The notes: generated from the letters alone by a model not told the origin. 64,000 bases of DNA from Aquimonas sp041395245 (GCA_041395245.1 JAWLAY010000013.1:62001-126000); one strand, 5' to 3'. Shown: positions 50,679-60,126, counted from the stretch's first letter. Program-made: numbers and translations.

Positions 50679-51454
50679 TGGCGGGCTCCCGTCTGGGCGA
50701 TGGGCAGCTCGAACCAGCCCTGACGAATCTGTTTGCCCAAGGCGTCGAACAGGGCAGTGATCTGTTGCACGGAGGCGGGGTTTTCGGTGGCGGCAAACGT
50801 CCAATGCTCGCCGTTGCGGACCGCTTGACCGACTCGCCCGTCGCGGGTGCGGAAGTACAGCAGCATCGATCCGAGCTTGGCGACGTCGGCCAGCACGCGC
50901 TCATTGCCGAGTGCGATGGTCTGCGACTGCAGGCTGTTGTCGCGCGACAGGCGGAACTCGTCTTCGTAGAAGGCCCAGAGACGATTGACGCCACGCTGCG
51001 GCGGCACGCTGCCGTTCTGCAGTTCGGTGCGGAACTGGTCGAGCTCGGCCAGGCGTTCCTCAACCCGGAACGGCAGCCCGCTGCGGATATGCGCCTGCAG
51101 TGCATCGATGGCCGTCAGCAGCAGCGGCTTCAGACTGTCGCCATCGACGCTGGATGCGGCGATCTCGGCTTCCCGCGCCGCCAGCTTCTCGCGTGCTTCG
51201 CGTGCGGCGAGTGATTGGCGCTCCGCGCTGTTGGTCAGCTCGGCCTTCTGCGCATTCAGGCCAGCCAGCGTGGTGCGCTGTTCTTCGCGCAGCAGATTCA
51301 GCTCGGCGTTGAGCTGTTCGACCTCACCGCGCAGGCGAATCAGGCCCTGCGCCAAGGTATCGGCTTCTGTTTGCGCCTGCGCCGTGGCACAGGCCAGCCC
51401 GGCCAGCAGCAGAATCCGCGCTGCAGTCTTGGGCAGATGGGACGAGGGAGACAT
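50675..51454 (-). CDS. DUF3450 exported coiled-coil protein, first gene of the TonB operon
   Basis: A 259-residue protein from the ATG at 51454 with signal peptide (ILLLAGLACATAQA). A coiled coil (LIRLRGEVEQLNAELNLLRE) is followed by the DUF3450 core (LPFRVEERLAELDQFRTELQ, GVNRLWAFYEDEFRLSRDNS, RDGRVGQAVRNGEHW). DUF3450 genes regularly precede ttpC-exbB-exbD-tonB clusters, so a periplasmic accessory role in the TonB complex is likely. A small GCTCCC/GGGAGC hairpin at 51489-51506 lies in its leader. It is divergent from argS. Confidence 0.85.
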   Translation of the reverse strand: MSPSSHLPKTAARILLLAGLACATAQAQTEADTLAQGLIRLRGEVEQLNAELNLLREEQRTTLAGLNAQKAELTNSAERQSLAAREAREKLAAREAEIAASSVDGDSLKPLLLTAIDALQAHIRSGLPFRVEERLAELDQFRTELQNGSVPPQRGVNRLWAFYEDEFRLSRDNSLQSQTIALGNERVLADVAKLGSMLLYFRTRDGRVGQAVRNGEHWTFAATENPASVQQITALFDALGKQIRQGWFELPIAQTGARQ

Positions 51455-51683
51455 CAGACACTCCGGAACGGAAGGCGGGCGGGGAAAGGCTCCCTTCCCT
51501 GGGAGCGGCAACCGCACTCAAGGTATGACAGCGACATTGCTGATTTATGACATTGGCGCTGGACGGCACGTCTTTGCGCGTGATCTGTCGCGCTTGCCGT
51601 GCACAGGAGGACGCGACGCAAACGACTGCCTGCGAAGGGAAAACCCGCCGCATGCTGCTAGACTGCGCGGTCCGTCCAACCTG

Positions 51684-53462
51684 ATGTGTATCGCCGTGAA
51701 AGACCATTTGCGTGAACTGGTGTTGCAAGCCCTGCTGGATCTGAAGCGTTCGGGGCAGCTCGTTCTGGAGCTTGAGCCCGACTTCGTGATCGAGCGCACC
51801 AAGAACCGCGATCACGGCGATTACGCCTGCAACCTGGCCATGCTGCTGGCCAAACCCACTGGTCGTAAGCCGCGCGAACTGGCCGAGGCCATCAAGGCCT
51901 CGCTGCCCAAATCGCAGCATGTGGAGAAGGTCGAGATCGCCGGGCCGGGTTTCATCAATTTCACCCTCAATCAGAACTGTCGTCTCGGGGTGATCCGGCG
52001 CATCGCCGAGCAGGGTGATCGCTATGGCTGGGCACCCGAGGAATCACGCGAGCATGTGACGGTGGAGTTCGTGTCGGCCAATCCGAATGGCCCCTTGCAC
52101 GTCGGCCACGGGCGCGGTGCGGCCTATGGCGCCAGCGTGGCGAACCTGCTGCAGGCCAGCGGTTACAAGGTGCAGCGCGAGTATTACGTCAATGATGCCG
52201 GTCGGCAGATGGACATCCTCGCGGTCAGCGTCTGGCTGCGCTATCTGGAACTGTGCGGCGAGACGCTGCGCTTTCCCGACAACGGCTACAAGGGTGACTA
52301 CGTCATCGAGATTGCGCGCGCTATGCGCGCGGCGATTGGTGACGAGTTCCGGCACCGTGCCTCGGAAGTACAGACCGATCTGCCGGCCGACGAGTCGCAA
52401 GGCGGTGACAAGGAAGTCCACATCGATGCCTTGATTGCGCGCTGTCGGCAATTGCTGGGATCGCCAGCGGCCTATCGCAAGCTGTTCGACAAGGGCCTCA
52501 ACTGGTGTCTGAAACTGATCCGCGAAGATCTGCACGACTTCGGCGTGATCCATGACAACTTCTTTTCCGAGCGCTCGCTGGCCGATGACGGCTATGTGCA
52601 GCGCGCCATCGAAACGCTGCAGACGGGCGGTCACCTGTATGAGCAGGAAGGCGCGCTGTGGTTTCGGGCCACCGACTTCGGCGACGAGAAGGATCGCGTG
52701 GTTCGGCGCGCCAATGGCGCGACGACCTATTTCGCTTCGGACATCGGTTATCTGCTGAGCAAGTTCGAACGTGGATTTGATCGGGCCTTGTACATTTTCG
52801 GTGCCGATCACCATGGCTATATCGCGCGACTCAAGGCCGCCGCGCAGGGTCTGGGGCTCGATCCGCAGAAGATCGAGATTCAGCTCGTGCAATTCGCCGT
52901 GCTGTTCCGGGGCGGCGAGAAAGTGCAGATGTCGACCCGCTCCGGACAGTTCGTCACCTTGCAGGAACTGCGCGAGGACGTGGGCAGCGACGCGGCGCGT
53001 TTCTTCTATGTGATGCGCGGCAACGACCAGCATCTCGATTTCGATCTGGACCTCGCCAAGAGCCAGTCGAACGAAAACCCGGTCTACTACATCCAGTATG
53101 CGCATGCCCGCGTGCATGCCTTGCTGCGTCAGGCCACCGAGAAGCACTGGACCTTCAATCGCACCGCGGCGGATTCGGCACGCGCCCGCCTGACCGAAAC
53201 CCACGAACTCGATCTGATGAACGAGTTGCTGGGTTTCCCGGAGCTGATCGAAAGTGCGGCCGCCAATCGCGCCCCGCAGGTCATCGCCAATTACTTGCGC
53301 GAGTTGGCTGCGGCCTTCCATAGTTACTACAACGCCACCCCGATTTTGGTTGCCGATGACGAACCCTTGCGCCAGGCGCGCCTGGGTCTGTGTCTGGCGG
53401 TACGTCAGGTGTTGGCGAACGGTTTGGCCTTGCTGGGCGTCAGTGCACCGGAGCGCATGTAA
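51684..53462 (+). CDS. argS: Arginyl-tRNA synthetase
   Basis: A 592-residue class I synthetase. Visible are the N-terminal ArgS additional domain (KDHLRELVLQALLDLKRSGQ), the HIGH-type motif VSANPNGPLHVGHGRGAAYG, and a C-terminal anticodon-binding region ending with LALLGVSAPERM. The GQFVTLQELREDVGSDAARF part replaces a canonical KMSKS, as usual in ArgS (here MSTRSGQF). The ATG at 51684 is used; a GTG at 51696 is equally possible and gives MKDHLREL. The open frame upstream to 50985 is antisense to the DUF3450 gene. Confidence 0.96.
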   Translation: MCIAVKDHLRELVLQALLDLKRSGQLVLELEPDFVIERTKNRDHGDYACNLAMLLAKPTGRKPRELAEAIKASLPKSQHVEKVEIAGPGFINFTLNQNCRLGVIRRIAEQGDRYGWAPEESREHVTVEFVSANPNGPLHVGHGRGAAYGASVANLLQASGYKVQREYYVNDAGRQMDILAVSVWLRYLELCGETLRFPDNGYKGDYVIEIARAMRAAIGDEFRHRASEVQTDLPADESQGGDKEVHIDALIARCRQLLGSPAAYRKLFDKGLNWCLKLIREDLHDFGVIHDNFFSERSLADDGYVQRAIETLQTGGHLYEQEGALWFRATDFGDEKDRVVRRANGATTYFASDIGYLLSKFERGFDRALYIFGADHHGYIARLKAAAQGLGLDPQKIEIQLVQFAVLFRGGEKVQMSTRSGQFVTLQELREDVGSDAARFFYVMRGNDQHLDFDLDLAKSQSNENPVYYIQYAHARVHALLRQATEKHWTFNRTAADSARARLTETHELDLMNELLGFPELIESAAANRAPQVIANYLRELAAAFHSYYNATPILVADDEPLRQARLGLCLAVRQVLANGLALLGVSAPERM

Positions 53463-54064
53463 TGGCGAGTCGACGCGGAAAACCCAAATCGCAGGCGCGA
53501 CGCGGTAGCGAGCGCAGCGTACCCGCGTGGATCTGGTTGCTGGCCGGGCTGCTGCTTGGACTTGCTGCGTCGGCGTTCGTGTTGATGCGCGAAGGCAGTG
53601 ATGGCCAAGCGAGCGGGCCCAAGCCCAACCCGCAGGCGCAGCCTGCCGCCCCAAGCGAGACGCCACCGACCGCCAATGCGCCCGCCGCCGTCGATGATGA
53701 GCCGAAACGCCAACGCTACGACTTCTACACCTTGCTGCGGGATCGCGAAACCGCGATCCCCGACAACGAGCTGGCCGAAAGTGCCAAGCCGGATGCGCCG
53801 CAACCGCCCGCACAGCCGAGTTCCGGCGAACGCTTCCTGCTGCAGGCAGGCGCCTTCCGCACCGCCAACGATGCGGATGCCTTGAAGGCGCGGCTGGCCT
53901 TGTTGGGAATGATCGCCCAGGTGCAGAGCGACAGCATCGACGGCAACGTGTGGTTTCGCGTTCGGCTGGGGCCATTCGCGGATCTGCGCGAGGTTGAGGC
54001 GGCCAAGCAGCAGTTGAGCAGCAACGGCATCGCCGCGATGGCGGTGCGCGAAAAAACCCGATAA
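53462..54064 (+). CDS. SPOR-domain inner-membrane protein (FtsN-like)
   Basis: A 200-residue bitopic protein whose ATG overlaps the argS TAA. A basic start, one span (WIWLLAGLLLGLAASAFVLM, about 22-41), a Pro/Ala-rich linker and a C-terminal SPOR domain (RFLLQAGAFRTANDADALKA ... VWFRVRLGPFADLREVEAAK) follow. SPOR domains bind denuded peptidoglycan at the septum. The argS-SPOR pairing is conserved in gammaproteobacteria, where the second gene is often called ftsN-like. hslVU, which usually follows, is absent here. Confidence 0.88.
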   Translation: MASRRGKPKSQARRGSERSVPAWIWLLAGLLLGLAASAFVLMREGSDGQASGPKPNPQAQPAAPSETPPTANAPAAVDDEPKRQRYDFYTLLRDRETAIPDNELAESAKPDAPQPPAQPSSGERFLLQAGAFRTANDADALKARLALLGMIAQVQSDSIDGNVWFRVRLGPFADLREVEAAKQQLSSNGIAAMAVREKTR

Positions 54065-54069
54065 CGACC

Positions 54070-54939
54070 GTGGTCCGGCCCCGGCGAGCTTCGCGTGTCG
54101 CGTTGTTCCTGCTGGTCGTAGTCGGCGGTCTGCTGACCGGCGCGGGTGCGCAAGCACTGCAGACCGTCCGGTTGCCCACCGCGCTGTGTCGCGATGGTGG
54201 TCTGTTCGCGGACGGGATCGAGTCCGGACCGGTCTACAGCCCCGATGCAACACCCGGTGCCGCCATCGTCATTCCTGGCAACCAGCAGCGCCAAGTGCAG
54301 GTCAACAACAGTTCGCGCACCTATTACCTGCGTGTGCCGCCGCTGTATCGGGCGGATCGTCCGGTGCCGGTATTGATCCTGTTGCACGGTGCTACTGGCA
54401 GCAGCGCCACCACACCGGATGCCGCGCAGGATCTGCGCGATTTGTTCAGTGCCAGCGCGGACCGTGCGGGGGTGTTGCTGGTGGCACCACCAGCAAGTGG
54501 CAACTCGGGCGGCTGGGAGCCCAGTCTCGATTTCCCCTTCATCGAAGCGATTCTGGATGACCTGGAATCGGTCGTGGTGCTGGATCGTCAGCGCCGCAGT
54601 CTGTGGGGGTTCTCGGCGGGCGGACATGTTGCGCATGGCTTGGCGCTGTGGAACAGCGATGTGTTTGCGGCCTATGCCGTCAAGGCGGGCGTTCTCGAAG
54701 CGTATGCAGGGACCACGGCACCGGCGGCGGCAACCCGCGAGGTACCGCTGCAAAGTCGAATCGGCGTTAGTGACCCGCTGCGACCGTTTGCGCAGGACGA
54801 CGTGCTGCGCTTTCTCAATGCCGGCTGGCAGATCGACGACACGCTGCAGTATCAGGAAGTCAGCGGCGGGCACACCTACAGCAGTGCGGATGCGAACGCC
54901 GCACTACCCTGGCTGTGCCGCTGGGCAGTGCTGCCCTGA
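54070..54939 (+). CDS. Secreted alpha/beta-hydrolase esterase (PHB-depolymerase/LpqC-like)
   Basis: A 289-residue enzyme from a GTG at 54070 with a signal peptide (VALFLLVVVGGLLTGAGAQA). The hydrolase core shows RTYYLRVPPLYRADRPVPVL, oxyanion LLHGATGS, nucleophile GFSAGGH and a late GGHTYSS with the catalytic His. This is the feruloyl-esterase/polyhydroxybutyrate-depolymerase-like group. Odd feature: GGLFADGIESGPVYSPD soon after the signal peptide resembles the short (I/L)F-x-D-G-F-E motif found at the C-termini of other exoproteins here. Follows the SPOR gene by 5 bp. Substrate unknown. Confidence 0.8.
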   Translation: MVRPRRASRVALFLLVVVGGLLTGAGAQALQTVRLPTALCRDGGLFADGIESGPVYSPDATPGAAIVIPGNQQRQVQVNNSSRTYYLRVPPLYRADRPVPVLILLHGATGSSATTPDAAQDLRDLFSASADRAGVLLVAPPASGNSGGWEPSLDFPFIEAILDDLESVVVLDRQRRSLWGFSAGGHVAHGLALWNSDVFAAYAVKAGVLEAYAGTTAPAAATREVPLQSRIGVSDPLRPFAQDDVLRFLNAGWQIDDTLQYQEVSGGHTYSSADANAALPWLCRWAVLP

Positions 54940-55083
54940 ACGCCGCCGCGCACAACGGTTTCGCCGTGTGAAGTCGACAACCTACGACTTTTCGTGCATC
55001 GCGCTCGGGCAGTCGGACATGCCAGCATGTCGCGCCTGTGCCCACGTTGCGTGGCCTGCACTGAACAGAATGGAACAAGATTG

Positions 55084-55992
55084 ATGGCCACGGATGCCTT
55101 CGCACTGGTGTTTCTGATGCTGGCACTGGGGATGCTTTGCCAGCGGGTCCGGTTGTTTTCGGACAACGCGGCAGAAACGCTCAATCGCGTCGTGCTCTAC
55201 GTTCTGTTGCCGGCGGCGGTGCTGCGCTTTGCCTCCAAGCTGACGCTGGATGTCTCGCTGCTGGGACTGGTCGCCGTGCCATGGCTCATCCTGCTGGCCA
55301 GCATGGCCGCAGTGGAGATGCTGGCGCGTCTTTGGCGCTTCAGTCCGCAGGCCAAGGCGGTTCTTTTGCTGTGTGTGCCGCTGTCGAATTCGTCCTTCCT
55401 GGGCTATCCGCTGGTGCAGGCGATGCTGGGCGATGCGGCCTTGCCCTTTGCGGTGGTCTACGACCAGTTCGGGTCCTTCGTGATGCTCTCGACCTGGGGC
55501 GTCTGGGTATTGGCTCGCTACGCGGGCGATTCGCCGCCGAGCCTGCGCGATGTAGCGCAGCGGATGATCCGCTTTCCGCCACTGATCGCGTTGCTGGTGG
55601 CGCTCACGCTCATGCCCGCCGCGCCGCCGCACGTGGTCGACGCCGTGTTGCAGCGACTGTCCGACGCGATTCTTCCGGTGGTATCGCTGGCGGTCGGACT
55701 GCAATTGCGCCTACGTCTGTCACGCGTGCATTGGGCACCGCTGGCCAGTGGCGTGGCGCTGAAGCTGCTGCTGATGCCGATGTTTGCCTGGGGCATCGCC
55801 TGGACCTTTGGCTTGCAAGGCGCGATGGCGCAGGTCGCCGTGCTCGAAACCGCGATGCCACCGATGATCACCGCCGGTGCACTGGCGATCTCGCATCGGC
55901 TTGCGCCCGAGTTGGCGGCGGCGCTGGTCGGCTGGGGAATGGTCCTCAGTCTGGGGAGTCTGCCCTTGTGGCACGCTTGGCTGGGGCCCTGA
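55084..55992 (+). CDS. AEC family transporter (auxin-efflux-carrier-like)
   Basis: A 302-residue polytopic inner-membrane protein with ten predicted spans in two halves. Landmarks are LNRVVLYVLLPAAVLRFASK, LLCVPLSNSSFLGYPLVQAM and QVAVLETAMPPMITAGALA, typical of the MdcF/YwkB-like permeases. These carry organic acids or similar anions. The ATG at 55084 fits the first helix. The gene is 144 bp from the esterase and 26 bp before the amidase, so it may be cotranscribed with the latter. Confidence 0.87.
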   Translation: MATDAFALVFLMLALGMLCQRVRLFSDNAAETLNRVVLYVLLPAAVLRFASKLTLDVSLLGLVAVPWLILLASMAAVEMLARLWRFSPQAKAVLLLCVPLSNSSFLGYPLVQAMLGDAALPFAVVYDQFGSFVMLSTWGVWVLARYAGDSPPSLRDVAQRMIRFPPLIALLVALTLMPAAPPHVVDAVLQRLSDAILPVVSLAVGLQLRLRLSRVHWAPLASGVALKLLLMPMFAWGIAWTFGLQGAMAQVAVLETAMPPMITAGALAISHRLAPELAAALVGWGMVLSLGSLPLWHAWLGP

Positions 55993-56018
55993 ACCACAGG
56001 GTCGAATTGGAGACGCCA

Positions 56019-57599
56019 ATGCACTTCAGAATGACGTGCCTAGCGCTGACTGCATTCGGCATTCACGCCACCGTGATGGCAGGCGAAACGTCGCCTGCCC
56101 GATCAGGCGTGCAGGTTATCGAACGTGACGTGGCCAGTTTGCAGGCCGATCTGCACCGCGGCAGCCTGAGCAGTGTCGAGTTGGTGCAGGCCTATCTGCA
56201 GCGCATCACCGACGTCGACCGCCAAGGGCCTGCTCTGAATGCGGTGATCGAGCTGAATCCCGAGGCGCTGTCGATCGCGCGTGAGCTGGATGCGGAGCGA
56301 GCCCAAGGCAAGCTGCGCGGTCCCTTGCACGGCATTCCCGTGTTGCTCAAAGACAACATCGATACCGCCGATTCGATGCAGACGTCCGCGGGTTCGCTCG
56401 CGCTGACTGGCGCACCTGCCCGGCACGACGCGGCGGTAGTCGAGCGTTTGCGCGACGCAGGCATGGTGATCCTGGGCAAGACCAACCTCAGTGAATGGGC
56501 CAATTTCCGCGGTCAACGCAGTACGGCCGGATGGAGTAGCCGCGGCGGCCAGACGCGCAATCCGTATGCACTGGACCGCACGCCGTGTGGGTCGTCGTCC
56601 GGCAGTGCGGTCGCCGTGGCGGCCAGTCTCGTCAGTGTGGCTGTCGGTACCGAAACCGATGGCTCCATCGTTTGCCCTGCCGCGATGAACGGCGTGGTCG
56701 GCATCAAGCCCACAGTGGGACTGGTGAGTCGGCGCGGCATCGTGCCGATCTCGTCATCGCAAGATACGGCGGGCGCATTCGGGCGCAGCGTGCGTGATGC
56801 AGCCTTGTTGTTGCAGGCCATGACGGGAAGCGATTCGGGTGATCCCGCCACGAGTCGGACAGACACACAGCGCACCGACTACGAGGCGGCGCTATCTGTC
56901 GATGCCTTGCGCGGTGCCCGCATCGGCGTAGTGCGACAACTTACTGGCTACCATCCTGGCGTCGATGCGCGCTTTGAAGCCGCCCTGCAGGATTTGCGAG
57001 CTGCCGGAGCGGTCTTGGTCGACGACCTGTCCTTTCCGACTCGCGCCGAAGCCAACACGGTCGAACCGCTCGTGTTCTTGCACGAGTTCAAATCTGGCCT
57101 CAATACCTATCTCGCCAGTCGGGACGGCGTGCCGGTGCGATCGCTTGCCGACCTGATCGACTACAACCAGCGCCACGCGCAGCGAATCATGCCCTGGTTC
57201 GGGCAGGAGTACCTTTTGCAGGCCGAGGCCACCGCTGGCATGGATGCTCCCGACTACCTTGCCGCGCGTGATCGTCTGCGACGCCTTACGCGCGAGCAGG
57301 GTATCGACGCCTTGTTGCAGGCTCATCGGCTGGATGCACTGATTGCGCCAACGACGGGCCCGGCCTGGAAAACCGATTGGCTCAATGGCGGCAACTATCT
57401 TGGCGGCAGTGCGGGCATGGCCGCCATGGCGGGCTATCCGAACATCAGTCTGCCGATGGGGCAGGTGCATGGATTGCCGGTCGGATTGTCGATCTTTGGC
57501 ACGGCATGGACGGAAGCACGACTGATTGGCTTCGCCTATGCTTTCGAGCAGCGCACAAAGGCCCGCAAGCCGCCTCAATACGCCGAAACCTTGCCCTGA
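56019..57599 (+). CDS. Secreted amidase of the amidase-signature family
   Basis: A 526-residue enzyme with signal peptide (CLALTAFGIHATVMAG). The Ser-cisSer-Lys machinery is visible: Lys111 in PVLLKDNIDT, the Gly/Ser loop PCGSSSGSAVAV (189-200) and nucleophile Ser216 in TETDGSIVCP. Such exported amidases hydrolyse amides or peptides of unknown identity in the periplasm. The ATG at 56019 lies 26 bp after the transporter gene. A ParA-like gene follows 10 bp after its stop. Confidence 0.9.
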   Translation: MHFRMTCLALTAFGIHATVMAGETSPARSGVQVIERDVASLQADLHRGSLSSVELVQAYLQRITDVDRQGPALNAVIELNPEALSIARELDAERAQGKLRGPLHGIPVLLKDNIDTADSMQTSAGSLALTGAPARHDAAVVERLRDAGMVILGKTNLSEWANFRGQRSTAGWSSRGGQTRNPYALDRTPCGSSSGSAVAVAASLVSVAVGTETDGSIVCPAAMNGVVGIKPTVGLVSRRGIVPISSSQDTAGAFGRSVRDAALLLQAMTGSDSGDPATSRTDTQRTDYEAALSVDALRGARIGVVRQLTGYHPGVDARFEAALQDLRAAGAVLVDDLSFPTRAEANTVEPLVFLHEFKSGLNTYLASRDGVPVRSLADLIDYNQRHAQRIMPWFGQEYLLQAEATAGMDAPDYLAARDRLRRLTREQGIDALLQAHRLDALIAPTTGPAWKTDWLNGGNYLGGSAGMAAMAGYPNISLPMGQVHGLPVGLSIFGTAWTEARLIGFAYAFEQRTKARKPPQYAETLP

Positions 57600-57609
57600 G
57601 GAGATCGCC

Positions 57610-58257
57610 ATGCAGTCGATACTGGTCGCCAGCAGCAAGGGCGGATGCGGCAAATCCACCTTGTCGACCCATCTGGCCGCACACTTCTGTGTGCAGGGCA
57701 AACGGACCGCCTTGGTCGACCTCGATCCGCAAGGCTCGTCGCTGCGCTGGAGCCAGCGCCGTGCCACGCTGCTGAGTGCGCCGCTGGCGATCGACGGCAC
57801 TGAGGACCGCTGGCACAAAGCGCTGCCGGACAATGTGCAGCAGGTGATCATCGATGCACCGGCCGGATCGACACCGGATAGCCTGAAAGCAGCGTTGAAA
57901 CGCGTCGATGCGGTGCTTGTCCCGGTCTTGCCCGCGCCGTTCGATCTAGAGGCCACGGCGATGTTTCTGGCGGCGCTCAGTCGGGTGCCACGTATCGCCA
58001 GCGGTGAATTGCCGATTGCACTGATTGCCAATCGAGTTCGTCCCACGACCCAGGCCAGTCAGCGCGCCCTTGCCCAATTGCGCGAGTGGCCCTATCCGGT
58101 GCTGGCGGAATTGCGTGATTCACAGAGTTACGTGCTGCTGACTGCACTGGGAAAGAGTCTTTTCGACTACGGCAATGAAGTCGCGCAGGAGCAACAGGCG
58201 ATGTGGAACGGCGTATTCGCCTATTTGCGCAAACTGGAGCGACGCGGCAGTCGGTGA
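57610..58257 (+). CDS. Orphan ParA-family ATPase
   Basis: A 215-residue MinD/ParA ATPase with deviant Walker A KGGCGKST (10-17), DLDPQGSS (switch/Walker A') and a Walker B-like QVIIDAPAG. It lacks an N-terminal DNA-binding domain, as in small type Ib ParA proteins that position plasmids, chemoreceptors or other cargo on the nucleoid. No parB, cheW or carboxysome gene is adjacent, so the cargo is unknown. It follows the amidase gene at 10 bp. Confidence 0.85.
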   Translation: MQSILVASSKGGCGKSTLSTHLAAHFCVQGKRTALVDLDPQGSSLRWSQRRATLLSAPLAIDGTEDRWHKALPDNVQQVIIDAPAGSTPDSLKAALKRVDAVLVPVLPAPFDLEATAMFLAALSRVPRIASGELPIALIANRVRPTTQASQRALAQLREWPYPVLAELRDSQSYVLLTALGKSLFDYGNEVAQEQQAMWNGVFAYLRKLERRGSR

Positions 58258-58587
58258 ATTCGGCGGTGCTATTCAGGATGCAGTCATTTTTGGTCTTCGA
58301 TGGAAAGGCGATCCGCGCCCGCTTTCGGTCGCCATGAGATCGCTTGATCAGAGTCGGTTGTTATCTGAATCAACGCGTTGCGACAAGTTGACCGTTGTGC
58401 ATTCAGGGGCTTCGCTTAATCACCCGATGGCCTTGCACACGCAATCGCTCGACATTGCCGGATGGCGAATGGCACGCAAGAATGCCAGACGCTCGCGGCG
58501 ACATTGGCCTGCTCCATCCTCAATGGGCGCGGTATCACGCAGCGCACAACCCGTCCGATCCAGCTTCCCAGCGACAAGGAGCCGTCC
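58258..58587. other. Non-coding gap upstream of the tandem paralogs
   Basis: These 330 bp lie between the parA stop and the first paralog. A frame on the plus strand from 58462 is simply an upstream extension of that gene. I see no RNA gene, strong hairpin or repeat apart from the last 15 bp (RBS region), which recurs before the second paralog. The promoter of the paralog pair should be here. Confidence 0.5.
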
Positions 58588-60126
58588 ATGTCCCGCAAGA
58601 TTCTCACCGCCAGTCTCGGCCTTGCTTTGTCAACACTGGGCTGCGCGCGGGACGCGCAGGCCATCCACCTCAGCACGGACGGTCGCGGTCAAGTGTTGAT
58701 CTATCCCTACTACACGGTCAACGGCGGCAATGCGACCTTGCTCTCGGTGGTGAACACCACGGAGGACGTGAAGGCGCTGAAGGTGCGCTTTCGTGAGGCG
58801 ATGAATGGACAGCTGGTGTTGGATTTCAATCTCTATCTCGGACCCTTGGATGTCTGGACCGGCGCGCTGACCGGTGATTCCGAAGCCCTTGATCCGGTTC
58901 ATGCAGCCGCTGCGGTGCTGCAAACCGCTGACAGCTCTTGCACCGTGCCGCGAATTCCTGCCGAGGGGCAGTCGTTCGACAACTTTGAGTACGACTTCAA
59001 CAACGAGGATGGAGGCCCCTACGAAGACAGTCGAACCCGTTCCGGCTACATCGAAATCATCGAAATGGGTCGTCTGACCGGTGAGTTTGCCGCCGCTGCC
59101 AGTCTTGCCGAGGCAGGTGTACCGACAAATTGCCAACGACTGGTGGATGCCTGGCATTGGGGAACGCAAGGACAAGCCAACGGCATCTGGCGCGATCAAC
59201 CCAACGAGGGGCTGCTTCCTCCGACTGGCGGCCTGTATGGCGGTGCCGAGATCGTCGATGTCACGAATGGCACCAATCTCAGCTACAGCGCCGACGCGAT
59301 TGATGGGTTCTACACGCTGCCAACAGGATCGCTGCACCACTCCCCGAACAATTGGAAGCCCGATCTGGGCAGTGCGCGGATGGCCGAGGACGGCACGGTC
59401 AGCGCCTATGTGATCGATGAGGGCGAACTGATCCGCCTGGATTTCGACGAAAGCACGTCGCAAGCGCCGGGACTGAAGGCCATGTCCGCCGTGCTGATGC
59501 GCGAGTGGATCTACAACGAGTTCGAGATCAGTCCTGGCTTCGCCACCGAGTGGGTGGTCACCTTTCCGACGCGCGGATTGCATCTGGCCTACCCGATTCA
59601 GCTAGGCGTTGGTAACGATGATCGGGAGCCGTTCTCAATCTCGTATGCGCCGCCGACTGAGTCGCTAGTGGACATCGGCGACTCGGGGAATTACCGCCTT
59701 CAGATAACCAATCGCGAGGCAAAATTGCCTTTCAATGGTCCGTTTTTTGGCGGGCAGCCTGGATATCCAGGCTCGCTGAATTTCTCCGCAAACGTGATCG
59801 GCATTGCGTACGGGGGTGCTTATGGTTGGAGCTGGTTTTGGAAGGAGCATGCCTGGCATGGCGGCGAGCAGTCGGACTTGTTGGGATCCTACGACACCAG
59901 CTACATCAATCCTATCAGCCAGCAGGGTATGGCGCAGCTTAAGTTTTCACAGTATTACGAGTTCCAACTTCAGGACCGCAACGGCCACATCATCTACGGC
60001 CTACCTGTACTCGGCTTCTCCGCCATCAGGGCAACGCTCGCTGGCAATGGCTCGGCGCTGGCCAACTTCTCGGTCATTCACCGCCATCACATGAAGACCA
60101 CGGTGGAGGCCGCTGACGGGCAATGA
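58588..60126 (+). CDS. Exported protein, tandem paralog 1
   Basis: A 512-residue protein with RBS AAGGAG and a signal peptide (KILTASLGLALSTLG, ending CARDAQAIH). The mature start HLSTDGRGQVLIYPYYTVNG and SVVNTTEDVKALKVRFREAM belong to a widespread group of hypothetical exoproteins with no known function. Cys residues pair in SSCTVP and TNCQRL. Residues 350-460 form a cassette that differs entirely from its twin: aromatic and glycine rich (for example YGGAYGWSWFWKEHAWHGG). The C-terminus LQDRNGHIIYGLPVLGFSAI is shared. Likely surface-exposed or secreted. Confidence 0.75.
   Translation: MSRKILTASLGLALSTLGCARDAQAIHLSTDGRGQVLIYPYYTVNGGNATLLSVVNTTEDVKALKVRFREAMNGQLVLDFNLYLGPLDVWTGALTGDSEALDPVHAAAAVLQTADSSCTVPRIPAEGQSFDNFEYDFNNEDGGPYEDSRTRSGYIEIIEMGRLTGEFAAAASLAEAGVPTNCQRLVDAWHWGTQGQANGIWRDQPNEGLLPPTGGLYGGAEIVDVTNGTNLSYSADAIDGFYTLPTGSLHHSPNNWKPDLGSARMAEDGTVSAYVIDEGELIRLDFDESTSQAPGLKAMSAVLMREWIYNEFEISPGFATEWVVTFPTRGLHLAYPIQLGVGNDDREPFSISYAPPTESLVDIGDSGNYRLQITNREAKLPFNGPFFGGQPGYPGSLNFSANVIGIAYGGAYGWSWFWKEHAWHGGEQSDLLGSYDTSYINPISQQGMAQLKFSQYYEFQLQDRNGHIIYGLPVLGFSAIRATLAGNGSALANFSVIHRHHMKTTVEAADGQ

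Noticed and set aside
51489..51506. Hairpin GCTCCC/GGGAGC as a riboswitch or attenuator in the TonB operon leader
   Set aside because: Only 6 bp with a 6-nt loop and no conserved aptamer pattern or leader peptide; too little to call.
52044..54179. 711-codon frame antisense to argS and the SPOR gene
   Set aside because: Overlaps two well-supported genes on the opposite strand, has no domain and starts with a very Arg-rich run.
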